Shown: positions 1 to 9,479, numbered from the stretch's first letter. The stretch is 64,000 nucleotides of DNA from Paenibacillus ginsengarvi (GCF_003626695.1 NZ_RBAH01000017.1:1-64000); one strand, 5' to 3'. Numbers and translations: made by a program. The notes: a model not told the origin generated them from the sequence alone.

Positions 1-35
1 GCCCGCTCGGTTTCGTTAAAGTGTTTTTTACTCAT
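1..35 (-). CDS. 5' end of an unidentified gene, truncated by the window edge
   Basis: An ATG on the minus strand at 33-35 opens a reading frame (MSKKHFNETERA...) that runs off the left edge. A G-rich ribosome binding site (GGGGGCG) lies about 6 bases upstream, and a possible -10 box (TATACT on the minus strand, about 61-66) sits just past the terminator of the preceding gene. Only 11 codons are visible, so the product cannot be named. Confidence 0.4.
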   Translation of the reverse strand, partial: MSKKHFNETER

Positions 36-71
36 GTGCTCGCCCCCACTGTTAATTCCAGTATACAAAAA

Positions 72-121
72 GGTACCCCTACACTAAACACTTTTTTCTA
101 AGTGTCCAGAGTATGGGTACC
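72..121 (-). terminator. Rho-independent terminator of the GT39-like gene
   Basis: Arms GGTACCC (72-78) and GGGTACC (115-121) pair, and ACACT/AGTGT pairs inside them. Read on the minus strand the stem is followed by TTTTTG. It lies 25 bases past the stop codon of the 146-1477 gene. Confidence 0.65.
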
Positions 122-145
122 AGTTTAATCGAAGCCCCTTTCCTT

Positions 146-1477
146 TCAACGCTCCTCGGCAAGTCCTCCGGGGGCGTATGACGATTTGCCTCTTTCTCGC
201 AGCGAAAGCAGCTTTCGCACCGTCGTTTTCGCCAGGAACCAGAGAAGACGGAAGGCGCTATCCGCACCGTAAGCCACTCCGATCACGATAAACGGAACTG
301 CAGGCGCCTTGTACCTGTACATGCTATCGATGAAAAATACGATGCAGAACGACAACACCGCCAGGACGAGCAGCCAAATAATCGATGCTTTCCGGAACAG
401 ACCGTTCCAAGCGGCCGCGGCGATTCCGAACAGGAACAGCCCCGTCGGGATCATGTTGATGCCGAATTTGGCGATCCCGCGTATCGTCGTCAAGTCGGTT
501 TGTATCGCCCATCTGCCGAGAAAGGCGACCATCCGCTTCATATACAGGACAGAAACGTGATCCCAATTGTTGACGATAAAGCTGACCACAAGACTGTTCA
601 AAACGTCGATGTCGTAATTGGGCTTGAACGGGTGGTCGAACGCAGAAGCTCTGTCGAAAACCCAGCCTTTGGCGTAAATGTTGTACAACACCATTTTGGC
701 GTTTAACTGCATGGAAGCGATCAGCGTGTCTAGCTTGCCGGCCAGCAGCAAAACCAATTCGATGGCGACAATGGCGGCCGCCCCGCCTGCCAGCGGGAGC
801 CAGCGTTTTTTGACGAACGCTCCGAGCACTCCTTTACGGAGATTGATAATAAGGTATAGACCCATAAATGCCAAAGCCATGATCCCGGTAGGCTTGAATA
901 GCGCCAAATATACGGCGGATGCAATGAAAGCGGCCATATGCAGCCTTTTGCCCGTCTCCCGCCATTTCAGCATCAAGTAAACGCAGAGCAGCAGCAGGCT
1001 GATGAAGAAGCTGTCCGCCAAAATATACGTCGACCACAGTGTAATCGCCCATGTCTCGTAGCAGAACAAATAAGTAGCGATGATGGCGGTGAGCCGGTTG
1101 AACAACAAACGCGCGATGTGGTAGACGAGTATGACGCTCAGGCCGGCTACCAGTGCCTGAATGAACAGCACCTTCACAGGGTCCTTGAACAGATACATCA
1201 GCAGCGTAAGCAGCAGATTATAGCCCAGATACATCAGATCATTCATTCCGGTGCCGATCCCTTTACCCTCGATCAGCTTCTGGGCATAGGCCAGATACCA
1301 TTTGGAATCATCCGATGTGGGAAAGCTCTGTCCCGGAGAAGCGAGAAAAAAGTAATAGTTCAATCTCACCTTGAGTGACAGCAGCACGAACGGGATAAGG
1401 ATCAGCCAGTCTTGGACCGCAATTTTTCGGATCAGCCGGATCACCGGATCTTTGTACGTCGCGTAAAGCCGATGCAT
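146..1477 (-). CDS. GT39-like (PMT/ArnT-type) polytopic membrane glycosyltransferase
   Basis: A 443-residue, very hydrophobic protein with roughly ten membrane segments. It resembles the dolichyl-phosphate-mannose-protein mannosyltransferase/ArnT (GT-C fold) family, which moves a sugar from a lipid-phosphate donor on the outer membrane face. The first extracytoplasmic loop carries an acidic SDDSKWY motif near residue 55, where GT-C enzymes keep catalytic acidic residues. The ATG at 1475-1477 is preferred over an in-frame GTG nine bases upstream because AGGGTG lies about 8 bases before it. It stands alone between terminators, so donor and acceptor are unknown. The family call is from overall hydropathy and motif layout. 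Confidence 0.6.
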   Translation of the reverse strand: MHRLYATYKDPVIRLIRKIAVQDWLILIPFVLLSLKVRLNYYFFLASPGQSFPTSDDSKWYLAYAQKLIEGKGIGTGMNDLMYLGYNLLLTLLMYLFKDPVKVLFIQALVAGLSVILVYHIARLLFNRLTAIIATYLFCYETWAITLWSTYILADSFFISLLLLCVYLMLKWRETGKRLHMAAFIASAVYLALFKPTGIMALAFMGLYLIINLRKGVLGAFVKKRWLPLAGGAAAIVAIELVLLLAGKLDTLIASMQLNAKMVLYNIYAKGWVFDRASAFDHPFKPNYDIDVLNSLVVSFIVNNWDHVSVLYMKRMVAFLGRWAIQTDLTTIRGIAKFGINMIPTGLFLFGIAAAAWNGLFRKASIIWLLVLAVLSFCIVFFIDSMYRYKAPAVPFIVIGVAYGADSAFRLLWFLAKTTVRKLLSLRERGKSSYAPGGLAEER

Positions 1478-1503
1478 AGAGAACACACCCTATTCTAAGA
1501 TAA

Positions 1504-1555
1504 CCCCACAAAGTGGAGCCCAAGCTTCGAAGCTTATTCCAGATACTTTGCGGGG
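1504..1555. repeat. Dispersed palindromic repeat, family A, copy 1
   Basis: Arms CCCCACAAAGT (1504-1514) and ACTTTGCGGGG (1545-1555) form an imperfect inverted repeat around an inner AAGCTTCGAAGCTT palindrome. The right flank GAGCCCCGAAACTT recurs at copy 3. It lies just upstream of the GT39-like gene. The 1556-1676 stretch to the next copy shows no gene. Confidence 0.75.
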
Positions 1556-1676
1556 AGCCCCGAAACTTGAAAAAAGGATCGCATCTGTTTGACAGCGCTT
1601 GCAGTCATTATATCCGGCGGCTTTTACTGGGAAAATAGACAAATCGAAGTTGTATATGGACGATTACATACTGTTT

Positions 1677-1727
1677 CCCCACAAAGTGACGAGAAGCTTC
1701 GAGGTGCATTCTGATTACTTTGCGGGG
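1677..1727. repeat. Dispersed palindromic repeat, family A, copy 2
   Basis: CCCCACAAAGT at 1677-1687 and ACTTTGCGGGG at 1717-1727, followed by ACCCC as in copies 4 and 5. The interior contains AGAAGCTTCGAGG and CTGATT directly before the right arm. It lies downstream of the YesN terminator. Confidence 0.75.
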
Positions 1728-1742
1728 ACCCCTTGAAAGTGC

Positions 1743-1773
1743 AAAAAAACCCGCTTCCGGGGCCGGAAACGGG
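1743..1773 (-). terminator. Terminator of the yesMN-like operon
   Basis: CCCGCTTCCGG (1750-1760) pairs with CCGGAAACGGG (1763-1773), leaving one wobble. On the minus strand the stem is followed by a run of T. It starts 26 bases past the response regulator stop codon. Confidence 0.8.
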
Positions 1774-1798
1774 CTGAGTGATAGTTCCAATAAAATGC

Positions 1799-3304
1799 TT
1801 ACCGCAGTCTCGATTGGGCGTACTCGGACGGCGATTGTCCGGTGATCTTTTTGAACACCCGGCTGAAATACAGCGGATCGGAGTAGCCTACTACGCTCGC
1901 CACCTGCTTCAGCAGCAAATCCGGCCGCTCGTCCATCATCCGCTTCGCTTCTTTGATCCGGAATTCCACCAAATATTCGAGAGGCGTCTGGCCCAGCTCT
2001 CGTTTGAACAGCACGCTTAAATAGTTGGGGACGAGGCCGAATTCGTGCGACAAGCTTTGCAAAGTAATCGTTTGCCGGTAGTTCGTCTTCAAATATTCCT
2101 CGATTTGTCCGACAATCGTATGCACTTGGACGGACTTGACCGACTGTTCCGGCGAATCGAACAGCTCGTGAAACAACAGCGAAACGTGATGCCTCAGCTC
2201 GGCATAACCCAGCGAATGCGAGACTAGCATTTCCAGATCGATCTGCCGCTCCAGTCCCCGGTCTCCAAGCTCGGCCAAAATGCGGAACAGCGTCTGCTGG
2301 ATGACATACTGGGTCGCTTCTTCGCTCTCCCAGCTTGCCATGAGGGCGCTCAGCTCATCGGCGAACAGATCGAATCTCCGCTGCTCGATCACTTCCATGA
2401 CCTTTGCCGTTTCACCAGCAAACTTGCGCGGTGTCTCCGCTTTTCTCAGACCGGACTCGCGCAAAAACGTCAGGCTCGATTTGCCAAATACTAGAACGCG
2501 CAGCAGCTCCTTGCGCATCCGGTTGCCCGCATCGTACAGCTGGCCGAGCGTCAGGCCGGAGGCGGCCACTACGGTAACGGGCTTCTTTCGGTTTTTGATC
2601 GCGCTTTGCAGCTTGTCTGTGAACGTCCGGAAGCGGCTGTCCGCCTCGGATCCGTCCGCCGCCAGCGCCACGAACCGTTCGTTCGGCCTTTCCCCGCTCA
2701 CAATCCACATGCGCTGTTCCGGCTTTCCGCTCTCTGCGGAGCATTCGTCCAGCAGCGCCGACAGCTGCTGCCCGTCATCGGGGTACAGCTCGGCCCCCCC
2801 GTTCAGGAAAGGACCGAAACAGACAAGCAGCAGCGCAACCTTCAAGCCATTCAGCAAGGAGGGAGGGTTGTCCGCCGGAAATCCGCGCAGCAGCGCGCCG
2901 ATAGCGTCTTGCTCCTGCCGTCTGGCCTGCTGTCCGGCCCGCTCCTCCAGCCTTTCGAGCAGCTCATGGAGAGCACCGGCCGTCACCGGCTTGAGCAAAT
3001 AGTCCGTTGCGTTCATCAGCAGCGCTTCCCGGATGTATTCATAATCGGAATAAGCGCTGATGACCGCCGTCAGCAATCCCGGCTTCCTGCTCCTGGCTTC
3101 GCGGATCAGCGACAGTCCGTCCATTCTCGGCATTCTCATGTCGGTAAGGAGAATGTCGGGATCGAACTCCCGCATCAGATCAAGAGCTTCAACACCGTCG
3201 TACGCCTCTCTGACGGCATAACGATCGGCCCCCTTTTTCAATATCAGCTTCTTCAATCCGTTCAACAGCGCCACTTCGTCATCCACGAGCAATATGTTCA
3301 GCAT
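1799..3304 (-). CDS. YesN-type AraC-family response regulator
   Basis: A 501-residue two-domain regulator. The N-terminal receiver (about 1-120) has the acidic pair D8-D9, the phospho-acceptor D55 in LLTDMRMPRMDG and the conserved lysine in LLKP. The C-terminal ~100 residues form two AraC helix-turn-helix motifs ending GQSPSEYAQSRLR. The ~250-residue middle is typical of Paenibacillus YesN proteins and weakly conserved. The start overlaps the 3' end of the kinase gene by 26 bases, with GGGAG inside the kinase coding region, so the two are translationally coupled. Relatives usually control sugar ABC transporters or carbohydrate-active enzymes. None lies next to this pair, so the target is unknown. 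Confidence 0.9.
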   Translation of the reverse strand: MLNILLVDDEVALLNGLKKLILKKGADRYAVREAYDGVEALDLMREFDPDILLTDMRMPRMDGLSLIREARSRKPGLLTAVISAYSDYEYIREALLMNATDYLLKPVTAGALHELLERLEERAGQQARRQEQDAIGALLRGFPADNPPSLLNGLKVALLLVCFGPFLNGGAELYPDDGQQLSALLDECSAESGKPEQRMWIVSGERPNERFVALAADGSEADSRFRTFTDKLQSAIKNRKKPVTVVAASGLTLGQLYDAGNRMRKELLRVLVFGKSSLTFLRESGLRKAETPRKFAGETAKVMEVIEQRRFDLFADELSALMASWESEEATQYVIQQTLFRILAELGDRGLERQIDLEMLVSHSLGYAELRHHVSLLFHELFDSPEQSVKSVQVHTIVGQIEEYLKTNYRQTITLQSLSHEFGLVPNYLSVLFKRELGQTPLEYLVEFRIKEAKRMMDERPDLLLKQVASVVGYSDPLYFSRVFKKITGQSPSEYAQSRLR

Positions 3305-5012
3305 CCGCGTCTTCTCCCGTCTTCATGCCCCAGTTTACGGAGGCTCCTCCGGCTTCGCCATTCGACAGCACGAAAGTTAGCTTGTCACCAAACGTATGAT
3401 GCAGTCTCGCGTACGTGTTCATCACCCCAAGCCCGCCGCTTTGCGCGTATAGATCGAACGCCCCCGAGCGGTTCCGGTTCGCTTCGAACCGCTGCAAAAA
3501 GTCGCTCCCGAAGCCTCCCCCGTCGTCGCGGATGCCGACGCTCCAGCCGGACTCCGACACGGCAACGGCCAGCTCGATGCGCCAGGGATATTTTTTGCCC
3601 GCGAAGCCGTGCTTGACGCAATTTTCCACGAACGGCTGTACGACGAGCTTAGGCACCCGAATCGCGCTCAAATCTCCCGACAGGCTTACCTGAACGGAAA
3701 GATGATCCCGGTAGCGCATCTTCATAATATCGAGATAGCAGAGCGCGTGGTCAACTTCCTCCTTCAGCGTTACCAGTTCCTTGCTGTCATACGTAATATA
3801 GCGGAGCATCTGGACGAGCTCGCCCGTAATTTTCGGAATTTCATCGTTGCCGTCCTCCATCCCCAGCATGCCGATCAAGGTTAGCGTATTGTACAGAAAA
3901 TGCGGATTCATCTGTGCCTGAAGCGCCAAAAACTGCGCCTGGAGCTCCCGGGACCGCGCCTCGACGGCAAGCTGCTTGGACTCCTCCAGCCGCTCCAGCA
4001 TGCTTCTGAACGAATGATACAAATGAACGACTTCATTGTGCGTTTCTTTGCCGTCCACATTTGCGAACAGCCTGGCCAGTTGGACGTTCGTCTTCTCATC
4101 CCCGGGCAATTGCGCCATCGCATGACTGAGCCGGACAAGAGGCCTCGTCGTCCTCGCCGTAAAAAAATAAATCATCGTGAGCGAGGCAAGCGACAGTCCT
4201 CCGGCAATCGCGGCCATCCAGTATCCGGTTTCCCTCACCGGCTTCAGCAGCAGATCCATCGGCTGGGCGACGACAATCCGCCACCCTCCGTGGCTGAATC
4301 GGCTTTCCGCGGTCACATAAGGGCCGGAAGGCATAACTCTCTCCTCGGACGGATAAATGATCTCATCGTTATCGTCGTACACTGTGACATGTTTACCGTT
4401 CGTCGTAAAGTTTCCTTTGAAAAGCATCGCTTCCATGTAGGAGAACGGAATCTGCACTTCAATGACCGTGCCGGGGACGGCGCCGCGAATGACGGACACG
4501 ATCATTTTGCCTTTGGAATCCCAGTCGTCGCGGTGCGGGGGCAGGACGAGCATCGGCTTGTTCTCGACATCGTCAAACCACGTCAAGCTGGTTATTCTTT
4601 TTTTCGCCTGATCTTTATTTAAGGACGAAGCGCCGAACGTAAGGAACGTCCCGGAATCTTTAATGATCGAGATCCGGTTGAAGCTGTCTGGGTCCACATC
4701 CAGATCAAGCCTCATTTTATTGAAAATATTAATCACTTTGCTGTTGGAATTCGCATCCGGCGTCTCCTTCATCCAATTCTCGATGGACGGATTGGCCAGC
4801 GTATTCACCGCCAGGCTGTCCGCCGCAACGATGACTTTATCGAGCTGCTCGGCAAGTGTGTTCACTTCCAGATCGAACGCTCTGGACAGCGTCTGATAAG
4901 CGATCGACTTATAGTACCGGTACAGCACGAAATTGGACAGCGGAACGACCAGAATGATGATTAGCGAATAAATAGCAAACAAACGGGTCGGAAAACTCCA
5001 CTTTTGCAGCAT
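3279..5012 (-). CDS. YesM-type sensor histidine kinase
   Basis: A 577-residue membrane kinase. Transmembrane segments lie at about 11-33 and 263-284 and flank an extracellular dCache-like sensor region. A HAMP-like linker (285-345) leads to the His_kinase domain with LQAQMNPHFLYNTL, phospho-acceptor H371. The ATP-binding domain shows the N box FVENCVKHG (N464) and glycine boxes IRDDGGGF (about 494-501) and GGLGVMN (about 527-532). The start has AAAGGAGCC about 7 bases upstream. It should phosphorylate the overlapping YesN-type regulator. The ligand is unknown; family members commonly respond to oligosaccharides through partner binding proteins. Confidence 0.9.
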   Translation of the reverse strand: MLQKWSFPTRLFAIYSLIIILVVPLSNFVLYRYYKSIAYQTLSRAFDLEVNTLAEQLDKVIVAADSLAVNTLANPSIENWMKETPDANSNSKVINIFNKMRLDLDVDPDSFNRISIIKDSGTFLTFGASSLNKDQAKKRITSLTWFDDVENKPMLVLPPHRDDWDSKGKMIVSVIRGAVPGTVIEVQIPFSYMEAMLFKGNFTTNGKHVTVYDDNDEIIYPSEERVMPSGPYVTAESRFSHGGWRIVVAQPMDLLLKPVRETGYWMAAIAGGLSLASLTMIYFFTARTTRPLVRLSHAMAQLPGDEKTNVQLARLFANVDGKETHNEVVHLYHSFRSMLERLEESKQLAVEARSRELQAQFLALQAQMNPHFLYNTLTLIGMLGMEDGNDEIPKITGELVQMLRYITYDSKELVTLKEEVDHALCYLDIMKMRYRDHLSVQVSLSGDLSAIRVPKLVVQPFVENCVKHGFAGKKYPWRIELAVAVSESGWSVGIRDDGGGFGSDFLQRFEANRNRSGAFDLYAQSGGLGVMNTYARLHHTFGDKLTFVLSNGEAGGASVNWGMKTGEDADAEHIARG

Positions 5013-5050
5013 CGCTTACGGCTCCTTTATACCGGATATCCGCATTTTAA

Positions 5051-5091
5051 CACCGACCTGCCAAAACTGTAAAACAGTTTGTACCTCGGTG
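5051..5091. other. Compound hairpin between cls and the yesM-like gene
   Basis: Inner arms AAACTGT (5064-5070) and ACAGTTT (5074-5080) are a perfect 7-bp inverted repeat. Outer arms CACCGA (5051-5056) and TCGGTG (5086-5091) also pair. On the minus strand only a weak TTAAAAT tail follows. It could be the cls terminator or an operator for the kinase operon. Confidence 0.45.
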
Positions 5092-5184
5092 CTTCCGCGA
5101 ATACCGGGCCAGCAGCAAAAAGATCGGAATCGCCAATACGGCGGTCCCGATCCTCTCCTTGCAGCCTATAACCTTAATCGCTCC

Positions 5185-6624
5185 TTACAAAATAGGCGAA
5201 AGCAAACGCGCGCACGATTCGAGGAACCGCTTGTACAGCGGCCGGTTGCGGTACTTCTCCTCTGTTAGCAGCTCGCTGTTCATCAGATCGTCCAGGAAAA
5301 TGCGCTGCAGCTTAGTGGCGGTATCGGTGTCGAACAACACGGCATTCACTTCAAAATTCAGCTTGAAGCTGCGCAGATCGATGTTCGCCGTTCCCACCGA
5401 AGCGATCCGGCCGTCGACCACGATCGTTTTGGCGTGCAGAAACCCTTTGGAATACAAGTAACATTTCACCCCGACCGACAGCAGCTCGCCCAAATACGAG
5501 GTCGAAGCCCAATAAACGAGCGGATGATCCGGCGTGCCCGGCAGCATGAGCCGCACGTCCACTCCTGAGAGGGCGGCCATTTTGAGCGCGGTCATCAAGC
5601 TTTCGTCGGGCACGAAGTACGGGGTTTGAATCCAGACGCTTTGCCTCGCGGCGTGAATCATTTTGATATACGCTTTTTTGATTTGCTCCTTCTCGTTGTT
5701 CGGCCCGCTGGCTACAATTTGCATGCCTACCTTACCCGGGTGCACTGCCGCCGGGAAATAGGCGGTCATGTCGGAGATTTGCTCCACCGACGACAGATTC
5801 CAATCGAGAACGAACTGCATCTGCATCTGGAACACGCTGCCGCCGCATACTTTCAGATGCGTATCCCGCCAATCGCCGAAGCGCTTGTCCAGCCCCAAAT
5901 ATTCGTCGCCCACGTTCAAGCCGCCGATAAAGCCGCAAGTTCCGTCGATGATCGCCAGCTTGCGGTGATTCCGGTAATTGACGCGAAAGTTGATGTACGG
6001 AATTTTCGAAGGGAAAAACGCCGCCACTTTCCCGCCGGCCTGGATGAAGGAGCGAAAGTACTTTTTCTTCAGCGCGGAGCTGCCGATCGGGTCGTACAGG
6101 AAGCGAACCTGCACGCCTTCCCTTGCCTTCGCGGCCAGCTCTTCGATCAGCCTGCGGCCGAGCCCGTCATCCTTCACGATGTAATACATCAGATGGATAT
6201 GATGCTTCGCTCCGCGGATGTCCTCGAACAAGGCCTCGAATTTGCCGCTTCCTTCCGTGAAAATGTCCACATGATTATCCTGCGTGTAAAGCGACCGCCC
6301 GCTGCACAGATTCATGTAGATCATATCCTGGTAGTGGATCATGGCGGGATCGTGGAAATGAATGTGCCGGATTTCCCGCTTTTGCCGCTCGACCAGATGT
6401 TCGATGAACTCGCGCTGGTCCTCCTTGATTTTGTATACTTTACGCCGGCTGAGGTTCTGCCCCAGGAACAAATACAAAATGAACCCGACGCCGGGCAGCA
6501 AAAACAGCACCATCAGCCAGGCCCAGGTCGCGCCGACATTGCGCCGTTCGAGAAAAATGACGGTGGCGGCAAACAGCAGATTAAACAAAAAAAGCAGCGA
6601 TGACAAGTTTTGCAGCGTGAACAT
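5185..6624 (-). CDS. cls: Cardiolipin synthase (phospholipase D family)
   Basis: A 479-residue membrane enzyme that condenses phosphatidylglycerol molecules to cardiolipin. Two N-terminal transmembrane helices are followed by two phospholipase D repeats with HxKxxxxD motifs: NHRKLAIID (H220, K222, D227) and LHAKTIVVD (H397, K399, D404). Length and layout match bacterial ClsA. The ATG at 6622-6624 is chosen because TTGGAGGA precedes it. A TTG 18 bases upstream overlaps that ribosome binding site and is unlikely. It lies 84 bases downstream of the AI-2E/PerM-family gene on the same strand, so the two may share a transcript. Confidence 0.93.
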   Translation of the reverse strand: MFTLQNLSSLLFLFNLLFAATVIFLERRNVGATWAWLMVLFLLPGVGFILYLFLGQNLSRRKVYKIKEDQREFIEHLVERQKREIRHIHFHDPAMIHYQDMIYMNLCSGRSLYTQDNHVDIFTEGSGKFEALFEDIRGAKHHIHLMYYIVKDDGLGRRLIEELAAKAREGVQVRFLYDPIGSSALKKKYFRSFIQAGGKVAAFFPSKIPYINFRVNYRNHRKLAIIDGTCGFIGGLNVGDEYLGLDKRFGDWRDTHLKVCGGSVFQMQMQFVLDWNLSSVEQISDMTAYFPAAVHPGKVGMQIVASGPNNEKEQIKKAYIKMIHAARQSVWIQTPYFVPDESLMTALKMAALSGVDVRLMLPGTPDHPLVYWASTSYLGELLSVGVKCYLYSKGFLHAKTIVVDGRIASVGTANIDLRSFKLNFEVNAVLFDTDTATKLQRIFLDDLMNSELLTEEKYRNRPLYKRFLESCARLLSPIL

Positions 6625-6708
6625 GACGGCATAATCCTCCAAGCGATTGTATACGGAAATTTCCGGGGAAATATCCGGAACGGTTCGGGACGCACCCCGT
6701 CTCGGCTT

Positions 6709-7800
6709 TTATTCCTCCGGTGGCCTGAAGCGCAGTTGCAAATAGCCGTACAAATTAACGACGATGATTTTGGCGACGGCGTACACAGGAACCGCCAGCA
6801 GCATGCCGAGTGGTCCGACCAGACTGCCGACGACAAGCAGCAGCAGCAAAATCGTAAGCGGGTGAATTTCCAACTGCTTGCCCATAATTTGCGGGGAGAT
6901 CAGGTTGCCTTCGATTTGCTGGGCGATGATGCATACGATAATGACCTTCACGACCATAAACGGCGAATCGACCATCGCGACCAGAATGGCCGGAACCGCG
7001 GCCAGAAAAGCGCCCACGTATGGAATGACGTTCGTAATCATCGCAGCAAGCGCCAGCAGGAAAGCATAATCGATGCCGATGATCAAATAGCCGAGCAGGC
7101 ACAACACCCCGACGACGAAAGCGACGATAATTTGTCCGCGTATGTACAGGCTGACCGTTTCGTCCATTTTGGACAAAATTTGCTTGACGCTTCCTTTGTG
7201 CGTTTGCGGCAGCAGCTTCAGCAGGCCGTCGCGGATTTTATCCCCGTCCCTGAGCAGATAGAACAAGATGAACGGAACCGTAACGGCCAGAAAAAAGACG
7301 TTGGCCACAAAGCCGATGACCGTCTTGAAATTCGAACTGAGCAGATTCAGCCCGATTACGAGATAATCGGACGCCTTCTCCGACAGCTTGTCGAAATCTA
7401 CGTTGAAGCTTTCGGTAAACCGCGTGAACCATTCGCTCTCCGTCAGCTCCTGGCCTTTGCTGATGGCGGTCTGAATCAGCCCCGGCATGCTGTTAATCAG
7501 CTCGGTAAACTGCCGCTTCAGCACCGGAGCGACGAATATGACGATAATCGTCATCAGCAGCGCGAAGAACAAATAAACGACCAGAATCGCAAGCGATTTG
7601 GGCAGCTTTTTCTCAGTAAGAAAATTCACCAGCGGACGAAACAAATAAAATAAAATACCGGAGATGAGAATCGGAGAAAACAACGTCTGAACAAGCACCT
7701 TTAGCGGGTAAAAAATAAAGCTGATTTTCACGCCGACCCAAACGATCAGGAACACAAGAAGTATGCCGTATCCGATACGGAAAAATTTCGATTGTGGCAC
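6709..7800 (-). CDS. AI-2E/PerM (UPF0118) family membrane protein
   Basis: A 363-residue polytopic protein with about eight predicted membrane segments and the family's typical amphipathic middle region (about 85-150). Conserved C-terminal features include PYVGAFLAAVPA and the QIEGNLISPQIMGKQLEIHPL stretch. Relatives have been linked to autoinducer-2 export, Na+/H+ antiport or general efflux. The substrate cannot be told here. Translation starts at a GTG at 7798-7800 with a GGTGAG-type ribosome binding site. Likely cotranscribed with cls downstream. Confidence 0.85.
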   Translation of the reverse strand: MPQSKFFRIGYGILLVFLIVWVGVKISFIFYPLKVLVQTLFSPILISGILFYLFRPLVNFLTEKKLPKSLAILVVYLFFALLMTIIVIFVAPVLKRQFTELINSMPGLIQTAISKGQELTESEWFTRFTESFNVDFDKLSEKASDYLVIGLNLLSSNFKTVIGFVANVFFLAVTVPFILFYLLRDGDKIRDGLLKLLPQTHKGSVKQILSKMDETVSLYIRGQIIVAFVVGVLCLLGYLIIGIDYAFLLALAAMITNVIPYVGAFLAAVPAILVAMVDSPFMVVKVIIVCIIAQQIEGNLISPQIMGKQLEIHPLTILLLLLVVGSLVGPLGMLLAVPVYAVAKIIVVNLYGYLQLRFRPPEE

Positions 7801-7905
7801 CGTATCTCACCAACCTCTCTCAACTCACGAAGATAAAGCCTATGTCGCTTTCATTATAACAGGTAACCGGAGCTAATTAAACGAACCCGGCAAGCGAAAA
7901 ACAAA

Positions 7906-7940
7906 AACCCGCCAAAACTCCGGAGAGCGTACGACGGGTT
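7906..7940 (-). terminator. Terminator of the MFS exporter gene
   Basis: AACCCG (7906-7911) pairs with CGGGTT (7935-7940), with an inner CTCCGGAG palindrome. On the minus strand the stem is followed by TTTGTTTTT. It lies 40 bases past the exporter stop. Confidence 0.6.
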
Positions 7941-7979
7941 ATTGCCGCTTCTTGCGATTGGCGATGCGTTAGCCGCCGC

Positions 7980-9380
7980 TTATTTGCCGCTTACGCTTGC
8001 TTGCCGAGCGGGAACGGACGAGGCGGACGGCGAACGGAACTGCGAGAAATAAACGAAGGTCACAACGATCACGAGCGCAAGCAGCAGCACCAAAATGTTG
8101 CTGTACAGCAGCCCCGCCCCCGGAGCGAACGGATTCAGCCGAAAGCCGGCGGACTCGGCGTCGAGCGCCTTGCCGATCAGCGTCGTCGACGTTGCGCCGG
8201 CGATAAAGTTCAACATCGCGAATATGCCCATACCGACGCCGACCTGCTCCTTCGTCAGCGTGCGCGATATCGTGTTGGACATCGCGATCTGGATGAACGA
8301 TTGTCCCACCGTGCCGAAAATCATAAAACAGGATATCCAGACCGCAGACATGCCGACAACCGACGACAGCGCCGCAAAGCTAAGCATAATCAGACCGGAC
8401 GCAATCGCAAACAAATACCGGTTGCCCTTCTCGTCGGCCAGCTTGCCCCCTCTTTTTCCGAGCAAGGCGGCGCATATCGCCGAAGGAAACAGGACGAACC
8501 CGACGGCAAGCGGCGATAAATGATTCAGTGCCGCCAAAAATTGCGGGGCCATAAACGGCAAACCGAAATTCAGCCCCGTGAGCACGAAGGCGATGCACAG
8601 CCCGAGCGTATACGATTTGTTGCGGAAAATGGCCGGCTGCACGAACGGTTCCGCGGCGGTGCGGATTCGCAGCAAAAACAGCAGCAGCAGCAAAACCCCG
8701 AGCCCGCCCAGAAGGAGGCTGCTCTTCGTAATCGCAAGCAGCAAAGACGCTACTGTACCGGCAAGCATCAAGCCGCCAAAGTAGTCGATACTGCGCGCGG
8801 TTCCCGTCTCATTGTCCAAATATTTGCGGAAAAACGGCAATACGAAAATGGCGAGAATCGAGAGCGCGAACAAGTACCGCCAGCTGACAAGCCCCGATAC
8901 TACTCCGGAAACGATCGGCCCGAGAGCCGCGCCGAGCGCCAAACCGACCGCTGTCGTGCCGAGCGCCCGCCCGCGCTTCTCCGGCGAAAAGTAACGGACC
9001 GGCACGATCATCGCCGTAGCGGGAATGACCGACGCCCCGGCAGCTTGAAACAGTCTCCCGGCGATAACCATCCAGAACTCCGTAGCGGCCAGCCCGACGA
9101 CCGAGCCAAGCGCGAAGGCGATCAAGCCGTACGTAAGCAAATCTTTCAGCCTGTATTTGTCCGCCAGCTTGCCGAACGTAACCGAACCGATCGCGTAAAC
9201 GATCATGTAACCGGTCAGCATCCAGCCAACCTGCGACGGCGTCAGATCGAATTCCGCCCGAATGACAGGCAGCGCCACATTAAACATCGAAGCGTTCATG
9301 ACAGATAGGATCAGCGTAAATACCAGTACGCGCAGCAGCTTATCGGCTTGCTGTTCCCGGCTTAATAACTTTGGTTCCAT
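7980..9380 (-). CDS. MFS multidrug/tetracycline-type exporter (DHA2, 14-TM)
   Basis: A 466-residue integral membrane protein with about 14 predicted segments, like the Tet(L)/Tet(K)/QacA group of proton-driven drug exporters. Visible marks are the loop 2-3 motif GKLADKYRLKDLLTYG, the antiporter-type motif in TM5 (ALGAALGPIVSGVV) and NVALPVIRAEFDLTPSQVGWM in TM1, all recognisably Tet(L)-like. Start ATG with AAGGTGGG upstream. It has its own terminator and a plausible promoter, so it is monocistronic. The drug substrate cannot be predicted, and the similarity does not prove tetracycline resistance. Confidence 0.82.
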   Translation of the reverse strand: MEPKLLSREQQADKLLRVLVFTLILSVMNASMFNVALPVIRAEFDLTPSQVGWMLTGYMIVYAIGSVTFGKLADKYRLKDLLTYGLIAFALGSVVGLAATEFWMVIAGRLFQAAGASVIPATAMIVPVRYFSPEKRGRALGTTAVGLALGAALGPIVSGVVSGLVSWRYLFALSILAIFVLPFFRKYLDNETGTARSIDYFGGLMLAGTVASLLLAITKSSLLLGGLGVLLLLLFLLRIRTAAEPFVQPAIFRNKSYTLGLCIAFVLTGLNFGLPFMAPQFLAALNHLSPLAVGFVLFPSAICAALLGKRGGKLADEKGNRYLFAIASGLIMLSFAALSSVVGMSAVWISCFMIFGTVGQSFIQIAMSNTISRTLTKEQVGVGMGIFAMLNFIAGATSTTLIGKALDAESAGFRLNPFAPGAGLLYSNILVLLLALVIVVTFVYFSQFRSPSASSVPARQASVSGK

Positions 9381-9422
9381 GTACGTCCCACCTTATCATC
9401 TTTGTTTCCGCGATTTTGTTAC

Positions 9423-9451
9423 ATTATAAACTTTTTAAACTTGTATGTATA
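9423..9451 (-). promoter_or_regulatory. Probable sigma-A promoter of the MFS exporter
   Basis: On the minus strand TATACA (-35) and TATAAT (-10) are separated by 17 bases, about 40 bases upstream of the start codon in an AT-rich stretch. Confidence 0.45.
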
Positions 9452-9479
9452 GTTAATTTATTTTAAAAAACGCAAACAA

